Assembly (NCBI GenBank): GCA_903858935.1
Contig: CAIOKO010000234.1
Span: 1-64,000 of the forward strand
Origin: an uncultured Schlesneria sp.
GTDB taxonomy: Bacteria; Planctomycetota; Planctomycetia; Planctomycetales; Planctomycetaceae
DNA length: 64,000 nucleotides
Reading direction: 5' to 3'
Positions 56,194-64,000 of the stretch are shown here, piece by piece. Both the position numbers and the translations under genes were made by a program. Every line of letters starts with the position of its first letter. Within the stretch, counting starts at the first letter, position 1. The notes under the pieces are model-generated. The model ran no database searches, had not been told where the DNA came from, and saw nothing but the letters and a program-made list of their open reading frames with translations.

Positions 56194-56275
56194 CCCCCTC
56201 TGAGATCCCCATCAACGCGCGAGCGATTACCCTATTCTAAACCCATCATCGACGCGCATAAACCGGCTGCGCCGG

Positions 56276-56731
56276 CTAGGGGCCGATTTGGGCTTCGCTG
56301 CGAAGTTGTCGTGCGCGGGCACGAAGTTCTTCGTCGGGGATGATTTGCTTCGGCTGCAGGTCGAAGTTGAAGACTCGGCGATCTGTGACTCGCTTCGGCG
56401 AAAAGTTATCGGCGAAGAATTCAATCACCGGCCACTGATACCACGGTGCGGGAATCGTGACCAGATCCGTTTTGGTTTCGAAACCATCCTTAATCAGGGT
56501 GACCTGGCGCGTGCCGTACCAGATGAAGTCAGCCGAAGCAGGGGTGTAACCAATTTCGCGTCCGTCCAGTAATGTCATGGCCCCTGGCGGATTGGAAACG
56601 ATCGTCATCCGACGACTCACGCAACCGACGGACGAAAACGACAGGACTGCCAGCACAGCCAACAGGCCATGTCGAAGCGAGACCCGACTTATTCGCCGTG
56701 ATTGAACGTAACTCGTGATGAGCTGATCCAA
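56276..56731 (-). CDS. PEGA domain lipoprotein
   Basis: A 151-residue predicted lipoprotein. After a hydrophobic segment (LLAVLAVLSFSSVGC, lipobox SVGC) comes a PEGA-type beta domain: RRMTIVSNPPGAMTLLDGREIGYTPASADFIWYGTRQVTLIKDGFET. PEGA domains are found in surface and S-layer-associated bacterial proteins. The C-terminal third is helical and rich in Arg/Gln (DEELRARARQLRSEAQ). The ATG at 56731 places about 20 basic residues before the hydrophobic core; a later start is possible. Divergent from the CAP-domain gene. Confidence 0.78.
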   Translation of the reverse strand: MDQLITSYVQSRRISRVSLRHGLLAVLAVLSFSSVGCVSRRMTIVSNPPGAMTLLDGREIGYTPASADFIWYGTRQVTLIKDGFETKTDLVTIPAPWYQWPVIEFFADNFSPKRVTDRRVFNFDLQPKQIIPDEELRARARQLRSEAQIGP

Positions 56732-56984
56732 AAGAGACTCCTTAAGAATTGATCGACGGGGCGAGGAGTATAGAATCCGAAAGAAAATGAGCCAAGACCA
56801 GTTGTAAGTGTCTATTGCAGAATGGGTTCAGGCGAAATCCTGTTGCGAAAAAACCGGCCGACGTTGTCTCGAGATTTTGGGTTTCTTTGTTGATCGACGA
56901 TTTCTGGTATACTTCGCTGATGATCTAAACGATGGCTGTTCTGCCATCGAAAACCGCGGGCCGAATTTGGTGAAAGGCTCGAAA

Positions 56985-59531
56985 GTGGATTTCTGGGCAC
57001 AACTTAGTCGCTGGTATTTCCGTTGGAAAATGGGCAAGCGGGGGCGAAAGGTTCGCTCATTGATTTCGAATCAACCGTGTGCTGTTTCCATCGAGCGATT
57101 GGAAAAACGGATCGCTCTGACGAACGTGACCGCCTACGAAGAGTATTTTCTGGCGTTGATTAATCGAGCTCGTCAAGATCCCGTGGCCGAAGCGACGCGG
57201 CTGGGGACGACCCTGAACGAAGGTTTGCCCGCAGGAACGCTTGCACCGGGTGCTCGTCAGCCATTGGCATTGAATGACAATCTGCAAGCCGCGATCGAAG
57301 GACATATTGCTGACGAACTGGCAAATAACTATTTCTCTCACACCGGTTCGGACGGTTCCACGCCCGTACAACGAATTAATGCCTCCGGGTACACCGGTTG
57401 GACACGAGTTGGCGAGAACCTTGCCCTTCAGTACACATCGGGCGCCATCAACCTGCTTCAGTTCGTCACCGACGAGTACCAGAATCTTTTCATCGATACG
57501 AGCGAACCTGGTCGAGGCCACCGGGTGAATATGGTTGATGGGACCTTCTCAGAAGTTGGATCGGCAGTTCAGTCTGGGACATACACTGGTTTCAACGCAG
57601 TCGACACGGGTAACGATTTTGGAACCAGGCCCGGAAATTCATTTCTGACCGGCATTGCCTATACCGATTCGGTCAGCGCCAATAATTTCTATGACGTTGG
57701 AGAAGGGCTTGGTGGGGTTTCCATCGACATTACCGGTGCAGGAACCTACCACACAACCGCCAATTCCGCCGGCGGTTACCAGATTGCTCTTCCTGCCGGA
57801 TCTTATACCGTCACGTTTTCAGGGACGGGAATCAGTTCACCGATCATCAAGAATTTCACGATCGGGTCACAGAATGTCGAGGTCGACGCCAATACTCGAA
57901 CCAACGTCCCCCCCGTTTTATATTCGATCGAATCGACACCGCTGAGTGCGATCGGTGCGTTATCGACACCCGTCACATCGACACTTGCCGTCTACGACAA
58001 GAACTTAAACAACTGGACGTCAGCCACAATCTCGATCACGAGCAATTATCAGAGCAACCAGGATGTTCTAACCTTTACGAACACTGCAAATATCACAGGT
58101 TCGTGGAATTCGACGACGGGAACATTGACACTGACCGGAACCGACACGGTTTCAAATTATCGGGTCGCGTTACGCAATGTCATGTACCACAATACGAGTG
58201 CGTCACCAAACATGGCAGTGGCGCGGACGATCAGTTTTCAGGCGAACAACGGCCAGCAGCTTTCCAATATCGTGACGCGCAGCCTGATTGATCGGACAGG
58301 TGCGTCGCCGGCAATCTCGGGGTTCAGTGCGCCCCTGACCTATGTATTGAAGTCGGCCCCGCTGACGATCGCTCCGAGCTTGGTTGTGACGCATCCCGAT
58401 AGCCTGAATATTGCCAGTGCGACGGTCACGTTTGTGAACTGGCAGGGAGGCGACCGCCTGGATTTCTCGAACACTTTCGCTTTGCAGCATACCTTCACTG
58501 AGGATCTTGTCGCGAAGACTGCGGTTTTAACTTTGACAGGAACCGAGACCGTTGCACACTATCAGACGGAACTTCGTTCGGTCATCTTCTGGTGCCTCGC
58601 GGGTAATCCCGTGACCTGGTTGCCACAAGTCGCGACGTTTACCGTGACGGATATTCTGTCACACAGCGCTTCGGGAACTCAAAGTATTCGTATTAATCCT
58701 GTCGCGAACAGTGCGCCACCCGTGGTTTCCGGGGTTGGTAGCACGGTGACTTACTTTCAAGGTTCCGCACCGCTTACCGTCGCCCCGAATGTGGTGGTTT
58801 CGCAACCGTCGGGTTTGAATATCTACAGTGCGACCGTTTTGTTCGCCAACTGGCAGGACGGTGATCGGCTTGATTTCTATAACAGCTATGCGTTTCAGCA
58901 CACGTTCGTGGAAGATCTTGTTGGTCACACTGCCGTGTTGACTCTGACGGGTTTTGAAACAGCGGCTCACTATCAGACGGTTTTGCGATCAATCGTGTTT
59001 TATGCCGTTGCCGGGACCGTGAATCCGGTTACCCGAGTGGCCACGTTTACCGTTAACGACATTTACGCAAACAGCGGGTCAGGAACTCAGAATGTTTCTG
59101 TAAGTGGAATCGATGCGCCGCCGCTGGTGCAGGTAAATGATTCAACGGCGCTGACCTACAAGGCGAATAATTCAGCGATCGCGATTTTTGGGAATGCACT
59201 TGTCAGCGACCCTGACAGTAATAATCTGACAAGTCTGACTGTGCAGATCACTTCTGGCTACCAGAACAATTCCAGCGGTCACGATTTGCTTTCGTTTACC
59301 AATGCCTACGGGATCGTCGGTTCTTTCAACGCCGCCACGGGGACGTTGACGTTCACGGGGACCAGTTATGTCGGTTATTACCGTGAGGTTCTTCGATTGG
59401 TGACATTCAGCACATCAGGATCAGCGGTCAGCACGGCGACCCGGAGCTTCACCGTGATCGCGACCGACGACTTTGTTCCCACTTCAATGTCGAGTATTCC
59501 CGTCACGCGCAATGTCACTGTGACACCCTAG
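56985..59531 (+). CDS. CAP-domain surface protein with beta-sandwich repeats
   Basis: A large secreted protein, 848 residues from a GTG at 56985 (AAAGG 7 bases upstream); the frame is open from 56808. The N-terminus (DFWAQLSRWYFRWKMGKRGRK, then SIERLEKRIALT) resembles the planctomycete LEPR-XLL-type N-terminal signal. Residues after it form a CAP/SCP-like domain (EYFLALINRARQDPVAEATR, then ELANNYFSHTGSDGSTPVQR and WTRVGENLA). A SdrD B-like segment follows (YDVGEGLGGVSIDITGAG). Four cadherin-like or immunoglobulin-like beta repeats of about 120 residues each then run to the end, two of them (from 58300 and 58720) nearly the same in plan. Probably cell-surface or extracellular; role unknown. 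Confidence 0.8.
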   Translation: MDFWAQLSRWYFRWKMGKRGRKVRSLISNQPCAVSIERLEKRIALTNVTAYEEYFLALINRARQDPVAEATRLGTTLNEGLPAGTLAPGARQPLALNDNLQAAIEGHIADELANNYFSHTGSDGSTPVQRINASGYTGWTRVGENLALQYTSGAINLLQFVTDEYQNLFIDTSEPGRGHRVNMVDGTFSEVGSAVQSGTYTGFNAVDTGNDFGTRPGNSFLTGIAYTDSVSANNFYDVGEGLGGVSIDITGAGTYHTTANSAGGYQIALPAGSYTVTFSGTGISSPIIKNFTIGSQNVEVDANTRTNVPPVLYSIESTPLSAIGALSTPVTSTLAVYDKNLNNWTSATISITSNYQSNQDVLTFTNTANITGSWNSTTGTLTLTGTDTVSNYRVALRNVMYHNTSASPNMAVARTISFQANNGQQLSNIVTRSLIDRTGASPAISGFSAPLTYVLKSAPLTIAPSLVVTHPDSLNIASATVTFVNWQGGDRLDFSNTFALQHTFTEDLVAKTAVLTLTGTETVAHYQTELRSVIFWCLAGNPVTWLPQVATFTVTDILSHSASGTQSIRINPVANSAPPVVSGVGSTVTYFQGSAPLTVAPNVVVSQPSGLNIYSATVLFANWQDGDRLDFYNSYAFQHTFVEDLVGHTAVLTLTGFETAAHYQTVLRSIVFYAVAGTVNPVTRVATFTVNDIYANSGSGTQNVSVSGIDAPPLVQVNDSTALTYKANNSAIAIFGNALVSDPDSNNLTSLTVQITSGYQNNSSGHDLLSFTNAYGIVGSFNAATGTLTFTGTSYVGYYREVLRLVTFSTSGSAVSTATRSFTVIATDDFVPTSMSSIPVTRNVTVTP

Positions 59532-59654
59532 TCGGGTATGCTTCTCCGGCGTTCCCAGGAACGCCTGATATTCAATCCCGAGATTCGTATATTAACGGTG
59601 CCCCAGGTATCCTGAAGAATTGCCTGCGCCGTTGCACTGTGTGTTGGACCGTTC

Positions 59655-60824
59655 ATGAAGCTCAAGAGTTTGCCGGAAGATTTTGAAGTCGAGGAACTCA
59701 GTGATTTCCCGATGGACGGCGGCCCGTTTGCCGTCTATCTGTTAACCAAGCGTTCGCTGGGGACACCCGAGGCAATCACCGCGATATCCAGTCGATGGAA
59801 TTTTCCACGACGCGTCATCGGTTATGGAGGCCTGAAGGACAAGCATGCCATCACTCGACAATGGGTGACGATTCAACGGGGGCCAAGACGTGATTTCCGT
59901 GAAGAAAGTCTGTCACTTACCTATCAGGGGCAGGCGAATCGTCCATTTGGACCGCAAGACATCGTTGCCAACCGGTTTCATATCGTCTTGCGAAACCTGA
60001 CGGAAGAATCTTTGCAGCAAATCCTGAGTGTCCGGGAGTCGTTGTCCACATTTGGGATTCCCAATTATTACGATGATCAGCGGTTCGGTTCGCTCGGCGA
60101 ATCGGGTGAGTTCATCGGCCGTCCCTGGTGTCTTGGCAACTACGAACGGGCCTTGTGGCTGGCGATCGCGGAACCGAATTCGCACGATCGGCCCAATGAC
60201 CGGGACGAAAAAGAAATCATTCGTCGGCTGTGGGGTGATTGGGTTGCCTGCAAGAATTCGCTGCGAAAATCCTCCAGCCGCAGCATTATCACGTATCTCG
60301 TCGATCACCCCGAACGATTTCGCGAAGCATTTGCCTTGCAGCGACAAGACATGCGAAGTCTGTGGTTAGCTGCTTATCAAAGTGATCTTTGGAATCGATG
60401 CCTGGCGGCAAAGTTAACTGAATCCGTCGACGCAAGCCGTCTTTTTTCGGTCCAGCTGGCAACGGCAAAGGTTCCCTTTATCACAGAACTGAGTGACGAA
60501 GAGTCACAGAATCTGAACGAACTGAATTTGCCTCTTCCATCGGCACGACTGCACCTGGATGCCGGGCCGATTCTGGATCTTTACGAAAAAGTTCTCGGCG
60601 AACAGGGATTGTCATTGCGCGAATTACGAGTCAAATATCCGCGTGACAGCTTCTTCTCGAAAGGGGAGCGGCAAGCGATCATAAAACCTCGCAGTCTGAA
60701 GATGACTCGAACCGGCGACGATGATTTAAACGCCGGTCGTCATCGGATGGCGCTGGAATTTGTCCTGCCTCGCGGCTCGTATGCGACGATTCTGATCAAG
60801 CGACTGACGCTGTCGCCAGAATAA
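59655..60824 (+). CDS. truD: tRNA pseudouridine(13) synthase
   Basis: Isomerises uridine 13 of tRNA (notably tRNA-Glu) to pseudouridine. The protein has 389 residues. The hallmark motif GYGGLKDKHAITRQW holds the catalytic aspartate (KDKHA), and NYYDDQRFGSLGESGEFIGRP matches the second family motif. N-terminal LPEDFEVEELSDFPMDGGPFAVYLL is also typical. It ends 9 bases before the stop of the convergent metal-permease gene, with no room for a separate terminator. Confidence 0.94.
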   Translation: MKLKSLPEDFEVEELSDFPMDGGPFAVYLLTKRSLGTPEAITAISSRWNFPRRVIGYGGLKDKHAITRQWVTIQRGPRRDFREESLSLTYQGQANRPFGPQDIVANRFHIVLRNLTEESLQQILSVRESLSTFGIPNYYDDQRFGSLGESGEFIGRPWCLGNYERALWLAIAEPNSHDRPNDRDEKEIIRRLWGDWVACKNSLRKSSSRSIITYLVDHPERFREAFALQRQDMRSLWLAAYQSDLWNRCLAAKLTESVDASRLFSVQLATAKVPFITELSDEESQNLNELNLPLPSARLHLDAGPILDLYEKVLGEQGLSLRELRVKYPRDSFFSKGERQAIIKPRSLKMTRTGDDDLNAGRHRMALEFVLPRGSYATILIKRLTLSPE

Positions 60825-60833
60825 TCCGACGTG

Positions 60834-62249
60834 CTAATGCGGGCTGGCGGGTACCGAGCTACGCCGATCTTGTTCGAGAAGTTTTTCTAATTGATCGATC
60901 AGGCCCGGTTCAAGCACGTGTTCGATGAGGTCCGCTTCGCGATCCACACGACTTGGAGCCACTTCTGCATAGTGAATCAAATATAGTTCCCACAATCGGT
61001 GGTTTCGCACCGCACGGGCGGCAAGTCGCGTCCCGGCATGTGTCAACCGCAATTGTCCATTCGAGTCTTGCCTGAGCCATCCTTCGAGGATCGCCGAACG
61101 CAAAAGCTCGGCAACCCGTCCCGGTGACCAGGCCCGGGCGGCGACGATCGCATCCTGTTTGATCGGGTACTCCGTCAGGTCGGGTAATTCATGAGTCGTA
61201 TCATCGCGGACAAGCTCGTCCGGTGATAATTTTCCTTCCAGCTCTTCATAACAGGCACGCAAAAGGTCAAGTTGACCTTTGCGGCGGCTGGCTGTTCGTT
61301 GTCGCCACAGTTGCCAGAACGTCCCTCGAACGGTCCCGAACAACAGGCTGAACCCGAAGGCAAACGATCCGACCAGGACAATGATGGGACCGGCCGCAAG
61401 TTGAGTGATCGTCGCGCTGAGCAGCACACCGATCGACGAGCTTGCTCCGCCGATCACCCCGGCAATCAGCACCATCGGACCAAGTCGATTACTCCAGAAT
61501 CTCGCTGCTGTCGGTGGGATGATCAGCAATGCGACCACCAGCAGCAGGCCGACGCTTTGCATCCCGATCACCGTGACACCGACGACCAGTCCCGTGAGCA
61601 GCAGGTCGAGTCGTTTCACTGGCCAACCGAGCGCGGCCGCATATTCTTCGTCAAAACAAAGAACGGAAAATTCCTTGAACAACACAAAACAGACGACCAG
61701 TACGACCGCGCTGGCGATTGCAATCAAGGTCACATCCATCGCGGTCATGGCGGCTGCCTTACCGAAAATAAAATCGCCAAGCCCCGCCGCGCTTCCGGTT
61801 TTCATCCCTTGAATGATCGTCAGTAACACGATCCCGGCTCCGAAGAACAGGCTGAGGACGATTCCAAGTGCGGCATCCTCTTTGATCAGACGTGTCCGCT
61901 GAATCAAGTTTGTCACGATGACACCGCATGCCGCTGAAAGCGATGCTCCCGCCAGTAACCAGGGGAGCGATTTTCCGGCACCAGGTGAAACCGCTTCCAC
62001 GGCCAGGTATGCGATGCCGACCCCCGGCAGCGCTGCGTGGCTGGCGACATCGCCAACCAGCGCTTTTTTTCGCAACAGCATAAAAGCCCCGACGATCCCA
62101 CTGCACATCCCAAGCAGCAGTGTTCCCAGCAAAACGATTCGGGTGTTGTAGGCCATAAGTGATGTACGTACCGATTCGGTCGGATCAAGTAATCCGACGA
62201 CCCAGGCAAACTCGAAAAATTTGTTGTGCTCTAACAACGTTGTCAGCAT
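60834..62249 (-). CDS. ABC-3 metal permease fused to a DtxR-like C-terminal region
   Basis: A 471-residue inner-membrane protein. Residues ~1-310 are an ABC-3 family permease (MntB/ZnuB type) with about 8-9 helices, with GAFMLLRKKALVGDVASHAALPGVGIAYL early and SVGLLLVVALLIIPPTAARFW later. The cytoplasmic C-terminal ~150 residues look like part of a DtxR/MntR metal-dependent repressor: winged-helix-like WSPGRVAELLRSAILEGWL, then LTHAGTRLAARAVRNHRLWELYL and READLIEHVLEPGLIDQLEKLL, the last matching the metal-binding/dimerisation domain. It may let the transporter sense metal directly. The ATG at 62249 has AAGGG 6 bases upstream. No ATPase or binding protein lies in the window. Confidence 0.9.
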   Translation of the reverse strand: MLTTLLEHNKFFEFAWVVGLLDPTESVRTSLMAYNTRIVLLGTLLLGMCSGIVGAFMLLRKKALVGDVASHAALPGVGIAYLAVEAVSPGAGKSLPWLLAGASLSAACGVIVTNLIQRTRLIKEDAALGIVLSLFFGAGIVLLTIIQGMKTGSAAGLGDFIFGKAAAMTAMDVTLIAIASAVVLVVCFVLFKEFSVLCFDEEYAAALGWPVKRLDLLLTGLVVGVTVIGMQSVGLLLVVALLIIPPTAARFWSNRLGPMVLIAGVIGGASSSIGVLLSATITQLAAGPIIVLVGSFAFGFSLLFGTVRGTFWQLWRQRTASRRKGQLDLLRACYEELEGKLSPDELVRDDTTHELPDLTEYPIKQDAIVAARAWSPGRVAELLRSAILEGWLRQDSNGQLRLTHAGTRLAARAVRNHRLWELYLIHYAEVAPSRVDREADLIEHVLEPGLIDQLEKLLEQDRRSSVPASPH

Positions 62250-62568
62250 CGTGACCCTTATTGAAACCATGACGAACAACGGTTTATCAGTCGAAATCCA
62301 CATTCGCAAAATGTATTAAATTGTTGATACAGAGCTTCCCTGCGCAACACGAACGAAGCGTTGTGTCTGGCAGATTCCTGAGTCACGGGTTCCGGTCTCT
62401 GCCTGTCATATCTTACTGAAGTTGCGCTAAGTGTACCGGAATCGCAAGCCTGTTGATTTCCAGAAGAAACTTCTGGGAAAACGATGAAATTGTGGCTGGA
62501 AACGGCAGTGCCGCGTATTTTTGCGGTGAAATGTGTTGGCATAATTTATTTTGATGATTTTTCGACAC

Positions 62569-62597
62569 TTGACTTCACTTCGCACAACTCACATGAT
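62569..62597 (+). promoter_or_regulatory. Candidate sigma-70 promoter for the STAS gene
   Basis: TTGACT (62569-62574) and CATGAT (62592-62597) are separated by 17 bases, about 90 bases upstream of the STAS gene. A CGCGGG/CCCGCG hairpin followed by AAGGTTTTT (62625-62650) lies between this promoter and the gene and could act as an attenuator. The remainder of 62250-62683 shows no gene that I can support. Confidence 0.4.
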
Positions 62598-62683
62598 CAA
62601 ACAACCTTGAATTGATTGTGATCGCGCGGGCGAGACCCGCGAAGGTTTTTAGCGATAGATAGATATCGGACAGGAAACTGACT

Positions 62684-63037
62684 ATGGCACCGAGTCAACG
62701 ATTGGATATTGAAGAAGTTGGCGATGTAACAGTAGCCAAATTTGTCGACAAGAAGATTCTGGATGAGGCAAACATTCAGGCAATCGGCGCTAACCTTTTC
62801 GCGCTGATCGACGAGGATGGACGCAAAAAAATTGTTCTTGATTTCAGCCTCGTCGAATACCTGTCCAGTGCCGCACTCGGCAAATTGATTACGATGGATA
62901 AGAAAGCCAAAGCAGCCAAATCAAAACTGCGTCTTTGCTGCATTAAGCCAGAAATCTACGAAGTATTTGAGATCACCCGGTTGAACAAAATCTTCGATAT
63001 CAAGGCGACGCAAGAAGACGCTCTCCAAGGTTTTTGA
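62684..63037 (+). CDS. STAS domain anti-sigma factor antagonist (RsbV/SpoIIAA-like)
   Basis: A 117-residue single STAS domain. The regulatory serine region is VEYLSSAALGKLI, where the first or second Ser is the phosphorylation site in homologues. The N-terminal strand VGDVTVAKFVDKKILDEANI and the C-terminal FEITRLNKIFDI are typical. Unphosphorylated antagonists bind the anti-sigma kinase and release its target. The next gene, 4 bases away, codes for such a kinase, so the two form a partner-switching pair. Confidence 0.92.
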   Translation: MAPSQRLDIEEVGDVTVAKFVDKKILDEANIQAIGANLFALIDEDGRKKIVLDFSLVEYLSSAALGKLITMDKKAKAAKSKLRLCCIKPEIYEVFEITRLNKIFDIKATQEDALQGF

Positions 63038-63040
63038 GAC

Positions 63041-63457
63041 GTGATGTCACACAGCGATCAGTTCGAGGTTGTGATTCCGAGCGATTACGAATCCGGGCAG
63101 GCGGTCGTTGAGCGAATCATGACCGAGGTCGGGAAGGCCGGGTTTTCGTCGCGAGACGAGTTCGGTATCCGTCTTTCCGTCGATGAAGCGGTGACGAACG
63201 CGATCAAGCACGGAAATAAGTTAAGTCCCGACAAGACGGTTCGAATCGATTTTCTCCGAACAGACGCTGGAGTTCGGGTTGAGATCGAGGATCAAGGAAA
63301 CGGTTTTCGTCCGGAAGACGTTCCCGATTGCACAAAAGATGAAAATCTTGAAAGTCCCAGCGGGCGTGGATTGATGTTGATGCGTGAATTCATGACTCGA
63401 ATCGAATTCAGTCCCAAGGGAAATCGGGTCGTGCTGGAAAAGTTGCATCAACGCTGA
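63041..63457 (+). CDS. Anti-sigma factor/serine kinase (RsbW/SpoIIAB-like)
   Basis: A 138-residue GHKL-type ATP-binding protein. The N-box is SVDEAVTNAIKHGN, the G1-like region is VEIEDQGNGFRPEDVPD and the G2-like region is GRGLMLMREFM. The family phosphorylates STAS antagonists and holds its target (often an alternative sigma factor) inactive. No sigma factor gene is adjacent in the window. The gene follows the STAS gene by 3 bases and precedes a PAS-domain activator gene, which may be part of the same signalling circuit. Confidence 0.92.
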   Translation: MMSHSDQFEVVIPSDYESGQAVVERIMTEVGKAGFSSRDEFGIRLSVDEAVTNAIKHGNKLSPDKTVRIDFLRTDAGVRVEIEDQGNGFRPEDVPDCTKDENLESPSGRGLMLMREFMTRIEFSPKGNRVVLEKLHQR

Positions 63458-63486
63458 TTCGAACGTCATCGCTTCGTGAAAAAAAG

Positions 63487-64000
63487 ATGACCAAACGTGT
63501 TCGGACGACCCGCCGACTGGAAGTCTGGCTGAAAGACACTTCCGTTGCGTTGTTTGTGCTCAATGCCAATCGACGACTTGTGTTCTTCAACGCGGGTTGC
63601 CAGCAGTTGACTGGATGGACACCGCCTGATGTCCTGGGACAAGTCTGCGAATTCGTGACCGAAACGGATCCAAATTCATCGGCAGCGCTTCTGGCGTCTT
63701 TAACCCCTCCTTCAAACGTCTGGACAGGCGAGACCGTCACCGTTCCCGCGAGTATTTCGCACCGCGAGCGTGATCCGGTTACCAGTCATATTCATTTCTT
63801 TCCGTTGACCGATGTGGAACACAAGGTTCAGGCGGCACTCGGTGTTATTCAGCCTGCGTCTGCAGCCCTTCAGTCAGCAGAAGTTTCAGTTTCGCAGCGA
63901 CTCCATGTCGAACTGGCGGTATTGCGAGCATCAGTACTGCAGCAGATTGGAGAAGGTTTTTTGATCGGTCGCAGTCCCGGAATGCGGCGCGTGTCTGGAC
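63487..64000 (+). CDS. PAS-domain sigma-54 activator, partial
   Basis: The N-terminal 171 codons of a gene cut by the window end. AAAAAGATGACC gives a start 29 bases after the kinase gene. A PAS-like domain is visible (VALFVLNANRRLVFFNAGCQ and LTGWTPPDVLGQVCEFV). The last visible residues GEGFLIGRSPGMRRVSG resemble the beginning of the AAA+ region of NtrC-type sigma-54 activators, where a GxSPAMxxV segment leads into the Walker A. The activator assignment depends on the missing part. Confidence 0.65.
   Translation, partial: MTKRVRTTRRLEVWLKDTSVALFVLNANRRLVFFNAGCQQLTGWTPPDVLGQVCEFVTETDPNSSAALLASLTPPSNVWTGETVTVPASISHRERDPVTSHIHFFPLTDVEHKVQAALGVIQPASAALQSAEVSVSQRLHVELAVLRASVLQQIGEGFLIGRSPGMRRVSG

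Overview
The window looks like a chromosomal segment from a member of the Planctomycetes (order Planctomycetales). The evidence is the number of family-typical proteins: DUF1501 and DUF1549/DUF1553 proteins, planctomycete-type cytochromes with CxxCH motifs, WD40 or HEAT repeats, two PVC-type membrane-bound dehydrogenases, a DUF1080/ThuA sugar-hydrolase-like protein, DUF1559 and DUF3299 proteins, and an M56/BlaI pair. A MurE with the DNPR motif next to MurF indicates a peptidoglycan pathway using meso-diaminopimelate.

Layout. 1-2.3 kb: structured repeats and two paralogous DUF3299 envelope proteins. 2.3-10.3 kb: a four-gene forward cluster (DUF1501, PPC-domain protein, DUF1549/1553, cytochrome-WD40). 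10.4-15.8 kb: adenylate kinase, a TPR protein, ribosomal protein S1 and a PQQ-like beta-propeller lipoprotein. 15.8-22.3 kb: reverse-strand ABC permease, large PVC cytochrome and DUF1080-ThuA protein. 22.5-28 kb: small proteins, beta-carbonic anhydrase, murF and murE. 28.1-29.0 kb: prs, followed immediately by five tandem copies of a 161-bp repeat.

30.5-37.5 kb is the most interesting part. It is a complete RNA-repair/RNA-quality-control locus on the reverse strand: Ro60 (TROVE protein), two structured RNAs, rtcB, rtcA and a translationally coupled 134-residue protein I cannot assign. The sigma-54 activator rtcR is transcribed divergently. The two RNAs are circularly permuted tRNA mimics: the T arm comes before the D arm, the acceptor stem is closed by a loop, and the ends form a stem carrying the Ro60-binding motif GNCGAANG. 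This is the design of bacterial YrlA-type Y RNAs. A -24/-12 promoter and upstream palindromes lie between Ro60 and rtcR. A mobile-looking inverted-repeat element occupies the transcribed leader of Ro60.

37.5-64 kb: a DUF1559 protein; a BlaI-type repressor overlapping a 2053-residue M56 metallopeptidase fused to STN-like, carboxypeptidase-regulatory-like and leucine-rich repeats; a repeat-rich intergenic region; a second PVC cytochrome; DUF444 and PrkA; an ABC-2 permease/CPBP protease fusion; a CWC protein; a PEGA lipoprotein; a CAP-domain surface protein; TruD; a metal permease fused to a DtxR-like C-terminus; and a STAS/RsbW-type partner-switching pair leading into a PAS-domain, probably sigma-54-dependent, activator cut by the window edge.

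At least three families of short dispersed palindromic elements occur in intergenic DNA. All functional statements rest on motif recognition by eye. No database search was possible.
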